NCBI GenBank assembly: GCA_013911345.1
Contig: JACETJ010000099.1
Span: forward strand, 1-5,713
Direction of reading: 5' to 3'
Length of the DNA: 5,713 nt
Source of the DNA: Congregibacter sp.
GTDB taxonomy: Bacteria > Pseudomonadota > Gammaproteobacteria > Pseudomonadales > Halieaceae
The position numbers and the translations under genes were made by a program. Below are positions 1 through 5,376 of the stretch, one piece after another; the first letter of the stretch is position 1; every line of letters starts with the position of its first letter. The notes under the pieces are model-generated. The model saw only the letters and a program-made list of their open reading frames with translations, had not been told where the DNA came from and searched no databases.

Positions 1-1019
1 GTGTTGCATGCCTCAGCACCCGCGTGCGATTCCATGGCCAACGTCGGCGCCAGTCGCTGCATCAAGCTGATGCTGGCCGCATACGCTTTGCCCATCATCA
101 CACCGCCACCCCACTCCGCATCCCGCTTTTCAATTTGTGCGGGCGCAAAAAAGACCTCAGGTTCGCTACCGGGCAACGGGTCACTACCGAGCGATTGTCC
201 AAACTGATCCCAGTGCGTCGCGCCAACCAGCAGCGTAAGCACCGCACAGTCGGTCAAGTGATGATGTAGCCGGGACCTCACGCCCACGTCGCCAGCGATA
301 TCGATATAGGCGGTTGGCGCATGCTCCAGAGCTTCGAGGTCGCCGTAGGGGACCACACAGTCATAGCACCCGAGGGCCTCGGAAAAAGCGACATGCTGTT
401 CACTGGTCAGCCCTACAATGGCGCCCTCGTAGCCCGCCGAGCGCACAAAAGCAGCGGTGCTAAAGCCAGTTTTTGAGGATGCCGAGCCAATCACGACCTG
501 CTCTACCCCATACCAGTCGTTATCGAGCAATAAGTCGGCGATCACGTAACCGGTCATGAACAGCGGGAAAAAGATACATCGCTGGTCTTCCAGTGCGTGC
601 AATTCGTCAGGTTCGGAGCGCGTTCGCGCATACTGGTTGTAGAGGCCCGGCAGCGGCTGGCGGTGTGCCACCTCATCAGTGAATCCCCGTGCCGTCACAT
701 CGCCCGGCGTCATCACCACATGACTACTCATCGGGAAAAACCCATACAGTCGCTCGCCCACCTCAATCGCGTCGACGTGACTGGAAACGACCTCTCCGAT
801 ACCCCACACCGTTACCTTGCCCCAGGGGTCTTCCCCCGTAGGATAGAACTGCCAGTAACCAAACAAATCGCCCGAGGCGGCGTAAGTGACATTATTCGCC
901 GTCATGGCAAACTTGTCGATGATCACCAGTATCTCGCCGGCACCGGGTTCAGGCAGGTCGCCACGCACCACTCGAGTGCGCCGGTAGTCGGTTCGATCAA
1001 CCCAGAGCTCAGTCAGCAT
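1..1019 (-). CDS. DUF2855 family protein (MDR-like oxidoreductase), 3' end cut by window edge
   Basis: A frame of 339 full codons stays open from the ATG at 1019 to the left edge, so the C-terminus is missing. I recognise the DUF2855 family (PF11017): proteins of unknown function resembling medium-chain dehydrogenase/quinone oxidoreductases. Visible signatures: an N-terminal GroES-like part with DKFAMTANNVTYA (residues 35-47) and GDLFGYWQFYP (50-60); a Rossmann-like segment where VVIGSASSKTGFSTAAF (175-191) stands in for the usual glycine-rich nucleotide loop; YIDIAGD (238-244) at the next strand; and GATHWDQ (266-272). There is no signal peptide, so it is probably cytoplasmic. The start is fixed by an in-frame TAG five codons upstream and a GAGGA ribosome site 7 nt before the ATG. 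It lies downstream of the DUF3604 gene on the same strand, but the 253 bp gap and a private -10 box suggest separate transcription. Substrate and cofactor are unknown. Family call is firm; enzymatic role is inference. Confidence 0.9.
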   Translation of the reverse strand, partial: MLTELWVDRTDYRRTRVVRGDLPEPGAGEILVIIDKFAMTANNVTYAASGDLFGYWQFYPTGEDPWGKVTVWGIGEVVSSHVDAIEVGERLYGFFPMSSHVVMTPGDVTARGFTDEVAHRQPLPGLYNQYARTRSEPDELHALEDQRCIFFPLFMTGYVIADLLLDNDWYGVEQVVIGSASSKTGFSTAAFVRSAGYEGAIVGLTSEQHVAFSEALGCYDCVVPYGDLEALEHAPTAYIDIAGDVGVRSRLHHHLTDCAVLTLLVGATHWDQFGQSLGSDPLPGSEPEVFFAPAQIEKRDAEWGGGVMMGKAYAASISLMQRLAPTLAMESHAGAEACN

Positions 1020-1026
1020 CGCTATG

Positions 1027-1031
1027 TCCTC
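1027..1031 (-). promoter_or_regulatory. Ribosome binding site of the DUF2855 gene
   Basis: Read on the minus strand this is GAGGA, 7 nt before the ATG at 1019. It supports that start; the same frame is closed by a TAG just upstream, leaving no longer alternative. Confidence 0.65.
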
Positions 1032-1100
1032 GAACTACGCATGGGTGCAGTGGCTCGAAGAAGGCCGCTGTCAGCGCAATCATCCGGGCATTGCTCGCCC

Positions 1101-1106
1101 ATTATA
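1101..1106 (-). promoter_or_regulatory. Putative -10 box for the DUF2855 gene
   Basis: The minus strand reads TATAAT, a perfect sigma70 -10 hexamer, about 80 nt upstream of the ATG at 1019. The -35 region is poor: TTGTGC sits only 13 nt upstream, and the hexamers at 16-17 nt spacing (GCCTTG, CGCCTT) match badly. If real, the promoter may need an activator. It implies a 5' untranslated leader of roughly 75 nt. Confidence 0.4.
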
Positions 1107-1272
1107 AGTGGACAGGCGCGCACAAGGCGGGGCCAGGCCCGTCGGCTGGAGTTCTCCGAGGTTCAGCGTAGCAAGTTTCGAGTATTCAGCCACGCAGCGG
1201 TCGCGATGATTGGGTGAAGGACCGCGGCTCCAGCCCGAAGGCTAACGCCACAGTCATACCACGACAGGCTCT

Positions 1273-3111
1273 TCAGCGCGGCGAATACCAGATCGGACTG
1301 CCGTAGGCCCTCTCTTGAGAGCTATAGCGAACATCCTCTGGCATCTCGTCGTAGAGGTCGTAGTTCTTGCGGTCGTAGGCCAACCACCTCGGCGTGGGAA
1401 TCTCCATGACTCTGGCGTAGTAAAAAGCCCTCTGCTCTGGATCGAACGAGGGATCTTGCCAATATCCGCGTAGCGCATCCGCGCCAATGGAGTTGCTGTA
1501 GGTGGCTTCCATTTCGTTCACGGTGGAACCCACAGAGGCGAGCTTGCCGTCCTCATCCAGCGCCCGCGCGTCTGCATTACTCCAGACCACGTTATAGACT
1601 GCCTCTTGAGAGGCGCCGCTCTCATCCAACCACCCCTTCACGATCTGGATTCGATCCAGATTAGCGCCATTGGGATCACGCATGGCTTCGACCAAAAAGC
1701 CAGGGCTGGCGCCTTCAGGCGCAGTCTCTAAATCGCTACCCATCGGTACGCCAGAGGCATAGCCTTTAGCAGCGAGATCGTTTTGAGACAGATCTTCGGA
1801 ACCGAAGTCATAGCCGCCAAACATTCTAATTTGCAGACGAGTTCCGGTGGTGCCGAATACTTCTCTGCGCGCCATGGCGTCCCATATTGCTTCTCGGGTG
1901 TTGTCAGTGGCCCAAACACCTGCCAAGCCAGATCCGGCAAGCTGGAGTGCCGTCAAATCAAGCGCCGGATCGAGGGAGGATCGAATCAATACGTCCTTCC
2001 AACGTTCGGGGCTGGGCTCGAGAAAGGGTGCTTTGCCCCACCAATTATCCTCACGCGTAGCCGGCAATCCCGAGTGGCTATCAGTACTCCCCACCATTCC
2101 AAATTTGAAAGGATTGGCGCCGAGGCTTTTCTCGAACTCGAGGCCCATCTTAAGTGCAGGTCGGGCGTATTCGTACTGAATCATGTCAGTGGTTCTCTCT
2201 GCCGTGCCACCCAAATTGGTGGTATCGACGATTTCAAAATCGGCAAACTCATCGTCTGGGGAGAGAAACGGATGCGCCTCACCCGTGCCTTTGGCTTGGG
2301 TAACTTCAACAATGGGCTCCCAACGGGATCGCGCTTCGGCGTAGCGCTTGTCGATTGGTTTACCGTCTGTTTGGTACTGCGGCGCAAACATCATGCCGCT
2401 GGAAAGGTTGCCATTGTGCGGGATCGCCAGCACCTGGCCACCGGTGTCGTTCTCATACGCCGCCATGTAGTCCCAGAGGTCTTCCACGTTCTCTGAATCG
2501 AAGTTAGAAAACGGCAACACTGGATCAACGGAGGCCTTGTCGCCGCGAAAAACCACGACGCGATGCAAATTGTTACCACCCGGCTGCGAAGTCCACTCGT
2601 AGCCAATAAACGCCGTGAACTCTCCGGGATCGTTGTATTGGTCTGCGAGGTCCATGATCTTGGTCCAGGCGTTGCGCAGCATGGAATCAACTTTAATTTT
2701 AGCTTCCGCGCCTTTAGTCATTTTCTGCACGAGCAGATTGAAGGCGTCGATCCCTTTGCCCGCCATCACCAAGTCATAGAGCTGCTTGCCAAAAGGATCT
2801 GCGAGCAGACCCGGATCCGAGTTAGCGATGGCGTCTGCCAGCCCGAGATTTTCTGCATGATCTGCGATTACCACAAAGTCGAGTGGCTTTGAGATCGTCG
2901 CTTCCTGCCCGGTACTGCTAGTCACGGTCTCTCCCAGCACAAAACGGTAGGCGTCGTTTGGGCCTACTTTCGTGCCGGCCATGCCCGCATCGGGGGAAAA
3001 AGAAGTATGGAGATGCGTGTCACCAAAAAAAGCACGCGTGGGATGGTTGTCAGCCACAGCCAGACTGATCGGCAGGGCTAGAATGCCTGCGAGAATCGCG
3101 TGTTTCATCAT
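1273..3111 (-). CDS. Exported DUF3604 domain-containing protein
   Basis: A 612-residue protein of the DUF3604 family (PF12228), whose members have PHP-phosphoesterase-like metal-site motifs but no settled function. Using the ATG at 3111, residues 1-20 (MMKHAILAGILALPISLAVA) form a signal peptide, so it should act in the periplasm or outside. Motifs in order: FFGDTHLHTSFS with HxH at 33/35; DFVVIADHAENLG with D84 and H85; FIGYEWTS around E172; LAIPHNGNLS with H232; HPFLSPDDEF near 280-289; and GSTDSHSGLPATR with D344 and H346. These His/Asp/Glu residues are the likely metal ligands. The C-terminal half carries the usual family blocks: WATDNTREAIWDAM, RIQIVKGWL, RAFYYARVMEIPTPRW and ERAYGSPIWYSPR at the very end, so the protein is full length. 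The start at 3111 is preferred over 3129 because AGAAGGAG lies 7 nt before it, and six codons fewer bring the signal peptide to the N-terminus. ATG 3108 is also possible. Substrate is unknown. Confidence 0.95.
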   Translation of the reverse strand: MMKHAILAGILALPISLAVADNHPTRAFFGDTHLHTSFSPDAGMAGTKVGPNDAYRFVLGETVTSSTGQEATISKPLDFVVIADHAENLGLADAIANSDPGLLADPFGKQLYDLVMAGKGIDAFNLLVQKMTKGAEAKIKVDSMLRNAWTKIMDLADQYNDPGEFTAFIGYEWTSQPGGNNLHRVVVFRGDKASVDPVLPFSNFDSENVEDLWDYMAAYENDTGGQVLAIPHNGNLSSGMMFAPQYQTDGKPIDKRYAEARSRWEPIVEVTQAKGTGEAHPFLSPDDEFADFEIVDTTNLGGTAERTTDMIQYEYARPALKMGLEFEKSLGANPFKFGMVGSTDSHSGLPATREDNWWGKAPFLEPSPERWKDVLIRSSLDPALDLTALQLAGSGLAGVWATDNTREAIWDAMARREVFGTTGTRLQIRMFGGYDFGSEDLSQNDLAAKGYASGVPMGSDLETAPEGASPGFLVEAMRDPNGANLDRIQIVKGWLDESGASQEAVYNVVWSNADARALDEDGKLASVGSTVNEMEATYSNSIGADALRGYWQDPSFDPEQRAFYYARVMEIPTPRWLAYDRKNYDLYDEMPEDVRYSSQERAYGSPIWYSPR

Positions 3112-3118
3112 GATTGCG

Positions 3119-3126
3119 CTCCTTCT
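3119..3126 (-). promoter_or_regulatory. Ribosome binding site deciding the DUF3604 start
   Basis: The minus strand reads AGAAGGAG, an almost ideal Shine-Dalgarno sequence. It is 7 nt before the ATG at 3111 and 10 nt before the ATG at 3108. The longer in-frame ATG at 3129 begins upstream of it and has no such site, so translation from 3129 is unlikely. Confidence 0.8.
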
Positions 3127-3155
3127 CATGTCAGAGTCGATAAAGGAAACTTTAA

Positions 3156-3169
3156 CCCTACCCTACCCC
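3156..3169 (-). repeat. GGGTA tandem repeat / G-tract upstream of the DUF3604 gene
   Basis: The minus strand reads GGGGTAGGGTAGGG, three G-runs at 5-6 nt periodicity, 45-58 nt upstream of the DUF3604 start and probably in its leader or promoter. A fourth, two-base G-run at 3173-3174 would allow a two-tetrad quadruplex on that strand. The repeat is plain in the sequence; any structural or regulatory role is inference. Confidence 0.4.
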
Positions 3170-3182
3170 GAACCTCATCTTC

Positions 3183-3205
3183 AAAACTAACAAAATGAAA
3201 GTTTT
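3183..3205. repeat. Short AT-rich dyad upstream of the DUF3604 gene
   Basis: AAAACT at 3183-3188 is the exact inverse of AGTTTT at 3200-3205, with 11 nt between. It lies 72-94 nt upstream of the DUF3604 start, where an operator or promoter element could sit. Six-base arms with an AT-rich sequence arise easily by chance. Confidence 0.2.
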
Positions 3206-3376
3206 AGCGCGCGATAGTCACTTTTTGCTCATTTTCAGACCGACAATCGCGCCAACTGCTGCGGAGGCGCAAGCTTCGGTTCGAGGGTGCGTATTGCCAA
3301 AGGACCTTACTCTGATGCCACCGCCTTCTCAGTTTCAGAAGATGACCGATGCGCTAAAAAGAAGAAGAAATAGTCG

Positions 3377-4063
3377 CTAGAACAGCTCAATCCGCCTGCC
3401 GCGGGGGGTTGGCACTTTGTGCTCCTCTGGCAAACGACATATGCGCTCCATCCTTGTCACAGAGCCGTCTATGTATTCCCAGATCAACTCGTCACCCTCA
3501 CGATAACGTCGCACCGCTCGGGGTCCCCAACCAAAGGCATAAAAATTCAGGATATTGTCTTCCCAGATCATGCTTGCCGAGGAGCGCATGCAGTGCTCCT
3601 TGCCGCCCATAGTGAACAGGACCGAACCCTCTGTATCGTTTGTATTGAGGCCTCCCGAACTGTTTGGGCCGTAGTCGTGAATGATGCCCGCCGCGGTCAC
3701 CACCACTCGGCTTCCGCATTGTTCCACCCGCTCGATGTGGCCCGCATGTCCCCCCGACACGCCACGCCATAAACCACGGATATCGTCAGCCTCGGGCGGC
3801 AGCGGCTCAGTGCATTCCGCGAGAATGGGCAACGGAAAATGGTCGTACCCACAGCCTGGCGTGTTCCCTTTGGGTATATCGACCGCCCGCTGACCCGAAT
3901 CGTCCAACACCGGCAACTCGCAGTAATTTAGGGTTGAGCCATCTCCTGCCAGCGTCGCCGGATCAATCGTCAGCGGAGGTCTGGCCGAGAACCAACCTAG
4001 CCAGATCAACCACAATGCCAGCGCCAATATGAGGGCCAGACCGCGAATCATGATGGTCTTCAT
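3377..4063 (-). CDS. Unrecognised membrane-anchored, six-cysteine protein
   Basis: A 228-residue protein I cannot assign to a named family. Residues 1-26 are a basic start (MKTIMIRG) followed by a strongly hydrophobic stretch rich in Leu, Ala and Trp. It is an uncleaved anchor or signal peptide placing the rest in the periplasm. A linker (about 27-90) contains three cysteines (48, 71, 84). A likely beta-rich domain runs from GLWRG (97-101) to ICRLPEE (208-214) with HIERVEQCG (109-117), RVVVTAAGIIHDYG (119-132), EHCMR (156-160) and GDELIWEYIDGSVTRMERIC (190-209). The six cysteines (48, 71, 84, 116, 158, 209) are an even number, which suits disulfides in an oxidising compartment. The strand pattern could be a lipocalin-like barrel, but that is a guess. 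The ATG at 4063 is chosen because GGAG lies 8 nt upstream; a TTG at 4087 is a weaker alternative. It is divergent from the MBL gene and upstream of DUF3604 on the same strand, 265 bp away. The reading frame and anchor are secure; function is unknown. Confidence 0.8.
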   Translation of the reverse strand: MKTIMIRGLALILALALWLIWLGWFSARPPLTIDPATLAGDGSTLNYCELPVLDDSGQRAVDIPKGNTPGCGYDHFPLPILAECTEPLPPEADDIRGLWRGVSGGHAGHIERVEQCGSRVVVTAAGIIHDYGPNSSGGLNTNDTEGSVLFTMGGKEHCMRSSASMIWEDNILNFYAFGWGPRAVRRYREGDELIWEYIDGSVTRMERICRLPEEHKVPTPRGRRIELF

Positions 4064-4071
4064 TTGTTCGT

Positions 4072-4075
4072 CTCC
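4072..4075 (-). promoter_or_regulatory. Ribosome binding site of the six-cysteine protein gene
   Basis: The minus strand reads GGAG, 8 nt before the ATG at 4063. It favours this start over the TTG eight codons upstream at 4087, which would also put charged residues (RDSGDEQ) before the export segment. Confidence 0.65.
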
Positions 4076-4087
4076 GCTATCCCTCAA

Positions 4088-4100
4088 GGGCCTTTAGCCC
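4088..4100. repeat. Small hairpin in the divergent control region
   Basis: GGGC at 4088-4091 pairs with GCCC at 4097-4100 around a five-base loop. It lies 25-37 nt upstream of the leftward ATG at 4063, probably in that gene's leader. The stem is only 4 bp, so a function is doubtful. Confidence 0.2.
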
Positions 4101-4131
4101 GTCACCAGCGCAAGGCGGGGCAAGGTGAGTG

Positions 4132-4143
4132 CAATACATATTG
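4132..4143. promoter_or_regulatory. Possible operator: CAATA-ca-TATTG inverted repeat
   Basis: CAATA (4132-4136) and TATTG (4139-4143) form perfect arms around two bases. Allowing a one-base bulge, outer TGC (4130-4132) and GCA (4144-4146) extend it. It overlaps the -35 hexamer of the rightward promoter at 4141-4146, the position where a repressor would block RNA polymerase. No regulator gene is in view, so this is a candidate only. Confidence 0.25.
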
Positions 4144-4169
4144 GCATTGATACTGCCGATACGTAGACT
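4141..4169 (+). promoter_or_regulatory. Sigma70-type promoter of the MBL hydrolase gene
   Basis: TTGGCA (-35, 4141-4146; five of six matches to TTGACA) and TAGACT (-10, 4164-4169; four of six matches to TATAAT) are separated by exactly 17 nt. Transcription would start near 4176, giving a leader of about 34 nt that contains the ribosome site. No comparably good promoter was found for the leftward gene in this 146 bp divergent spacer. Confidence 0.55.
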
Positions 4170-4197
4170 CCTATGCAATGATCAATCGTCCTTCACT

Positions 4198-4201
4198 AGG
4201 A
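4198..4201 (+). promoter_or_regulatory. Ribosome binding site of the MBL hydrolase gene
   Basis: AGGA lies 8 nt before the ATG at 4210. It fixes this start against an in-frame GTG at 4129, which lies upstream of the predicted promoter's -35 box and would add 27 residues before the export segment. Confidence 0.7.
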
Positions 4202-4209
4202 AACTCATC

Positions 4210-5286
4210 ATGAAAACACGCGGTTTTGTCATTTTTGTGCTGGCAACATCGATTACCGCCGGAGTTGTCTATAGCCAACGAGCAATGATTGCCGAGCGGT
4301 TGATGGCGGTAGCGCTACCCAAGCAGATGGGGGCGAATCAGGTAGAAGCATTTGATGATGGACTGCATGTTGTTCTATGTGGTGCTGGCGGGCCGATGCC
4401 AGCGCCACACGCCTCCGGCCCCTGTGTCGGTATCGTCGCGGGGGAACAATTTTTCGTCGTCGATGCGGGCGCAGATAGTACGCGCAATATGCAGCGCCTG
4501 AGCTACCCCCCGGGCGATATCGAAGCGGTCTTCCTGACCCACTTTCACTCGGATCATATTGATGGTCTTGGGGAACTGGCGACGATCCGCTGGGCTACGG
4601 GAGACGACCAGACCCCGCTGATGGTTTATGGCCCCGAGGGCGTGGAGCGCGTGGTAGCGGGCTTTAACGCCGCTTATGCACAAGATTACACTTACCGGCA
4701 CGACCACCATGGAGACCTGGTTGCGCCGCTGGCTGCGGCAGGCATAACGGCCATGCCCTTCCAAGCGCCAGCAGACGGCGAGCTCACCACCGTTTTCAAG
4801 GGCAATGGCCTAACAGTTGAGGCATTAAGGGTCGATCACGCCCCCGTTTCACCCGCAGTGGGCTATCGTTTTAGCTACGGCGGTCGCACGGTGCTCATCA
4901 GCGGCGACACCTCGAAATCCGACAACATCACGCGCTTTGCAGAGGGCATCGACCTGTTAGTCCATGAAGCGCTCTCACCTGAACTCATCGGCATGATGGA
5001 GGCCACGGCAAAGGAATTAAATAATCCTGTCGTAGCCAAGATAATGTTCGACGTGCCGGACTATCACGCAAGCCCGGTTGAGGCAGCCGAAACTGCCCGG
5101 GATGCCGGAGTGGGACATTTGCTGTACTACCATATTGTGCCGCCGATCGTGGTGCCCGGGCAGGAAACATTGTGGCTCAACGGTGCGGGGGAGATATTCC
5201 CCGACTATACGGTTGGCTACGACGGTGTCACGTTCAGCCTGCCCGCGAACTCAACGGAGATCATAAAAGCCCGCAAGGGTCTCTAG
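4210..5286 (+). CDS. Exported metallo-beta-lactamase-fold hydrolase, RNase Z/AtsA-like
   Basis: A 358-residue MBL-fold metal hydrolase. Residues 1-22 (basic start, then GFVIFVLATSITAGVVYS) are a signal peptide or membrane anchor, so it faces the periplasm, unlike true tRNase Z. The MBL domain begins about residue 52: VVLCGAGGPMPAPHASGPC (54-72); FVVDAGAD (72-79); the metal motif THFHSDHIDGL (110-120) with H111, H113, D115 and H116; RVDHAPVSPAVGYRF (207-221) with H210; VLISGDTSKSDNI (228-240) with D233 as bridging ligand; LLVHEALS (249-256); DYHASPVEAA (284-293); and LLYYHIVPP (304-312) with H308 as last ligand. A full two-metal site is therefore present. The GGPMPAP, HAPVxPAxGYR and SGDT pattern resembles the group named for the MBL-type arylsulfatase AtsA of Pseudoalteromonas carrageenovora. 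Many members of that group are uncharacterised, so sulfatase activity is only a hypothesis; other ester or phosphodiester substrates are possible. It is divergent from the six-cysteine gene and convergent with a sulfatase gene 90 bp away. Confidence 0.93.
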   Translation: MKTRGFVIFVLATSITAGVVYSQRAMIAERLMAVALPKQMGANQVEAFDDGLHVVLCGAGGPMPAPHASGPCVGIVAGEQFFVVDAGADSTRNMQRLSYPPGDIEAVFLTHFHSDHIDGLGELATIRWATGDDQTPLMVYGPEGVERVVAGFNAAYAQDYTYRHDHHGDLVAPLAAAGITAMPFQAPADGELTTVFKGNGLTVEALRVDHAPVSPAVGYRFSYGGRTVLISGDTSKSDNITRFAEGIDLLVHEALSPELIGMMEATAKELNNPVVAKIMFDVPDYHASPVEAAETARDAGVGHLLYYHIVPPIVVPGQETLWLNGAGEIFPDYTVGYDGVTFSLPANSTEIIKARKGL

Positions 5287-5376
5287 GGGCGGCAGCGCGC
5301 GTAAGTGGAGGATCGGGTTATTGACGGTGCCTTATCCCCGACGATTATTGGGCTGCAGCGACTGATCTGCGTGCTA
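5287..5376. other. Convergent intergenic spacer
   Basis: This 90 bp gap lies between the stop codons of two genes pointing at each other. I looked for a bidirectional terminator. TCGGG near 5313 and CCCGA near 5337 could pair across a loop of about 19 nt, but neither strand has a following T-run. No intrinsic terminator can be claimed, and no gene fits here. Confidence 0.5.

Larger units (their letters stand above)
1020..1272. other. Intergenic spacer between DUF3604 stop and DUF2855 start
   Basis: The spacer holds the -10 box and ribosome site of the leftward DUF2855 gene. Just past the DUF3604 stop there is a short hairpin at 1232-1243 (AGCC stem, UUCG loop on the minus strand, 4 bp plus two G-T pairs) with no T-run, so it is not a convincing intrinsic terminator. 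The plus strand is open across it as part of the antisense frame of DUF2855; I see no gene in it. Confidence 0.6.
3112..3376. other. Intergenic spacer between the six-cysteine gene and the DUF3604 gene
   Basis: This spacer must hold the end signals of the leftward 228-residue gene and the control region of DUF3604. It contains the DUF3604 ribosome site, the G-tract repeat and the AT-rich dyad. I could not find a well-spaced -35/-10 pair on the minus strand, nor a stem followed by T residues. A 5 bp inverted repeat (CTTCT at 3325-3329, AGAAG at 3337-3341) lacks a T-tract. An open plus-strand frame from 3195 to 3380 has no ribosome site and resembles nothing I know, so it is not called as a gene. 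Confidence 0.5.

Noticed and set aside
597..1217. A 206-codon plus-strand open frame
   Set aside because: It lies antisense to the DUF2855 gene and the spacer. Its translation is Arg/His-rich with no recognisable domain, while the opposite strand encodes a clear family protein.
1232..1243. AGCC-UUCG-GGCT hairpin after the DUF3604 stop as a terminator
   Set aside because: The stem is only 4 bp plus two G-T pairs and no T-run follows on the minus strand.
1783..2496. A 237-codon plus-strand open frame
   Set aside because: It is fully inside the DUF3604 gene on the other strand, with no ribosome site or recognisable motif.
3278..3284. GGTTCGA, resembling a tRNA T-loop
   Set aside because: The flanks do not form the five-base T-stem, and there is no acceptor or anticodon arm around it.
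3325..3341. CTTCT/AGAAG inverted repeat after the six-cysteine gene as a terminator
   Set aside because: The stem is a weak 5 bp with mostly A-T pairs and has no T-tract next to it. It is likely chance in an AG-rich stretch.
3195..3380. A 61-codon plus-strand frame in the spacer before DUF3604
   Set aside because: It has no Shine-Dalgarno sequence before the ATG, no similarity I recognise, and ends inside the stop region of the opposing gene. It could be reconsidered if homologues are found.
4129..4209. Longer N-terminus for the MBL hydrolase from a GTG at 4129
   Set aside because: The extension would overlap the predicted promoter, has no ribosome site, and buries the signal segment, whereas the ATG at 4210 has AGGA at good spacing.
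4375..4764. A 129-codon minus-strand open frame
   Set aside because: It is antisense to the core metal-binding region of the MBL hydrolase, which is strongly supported by its motifs.
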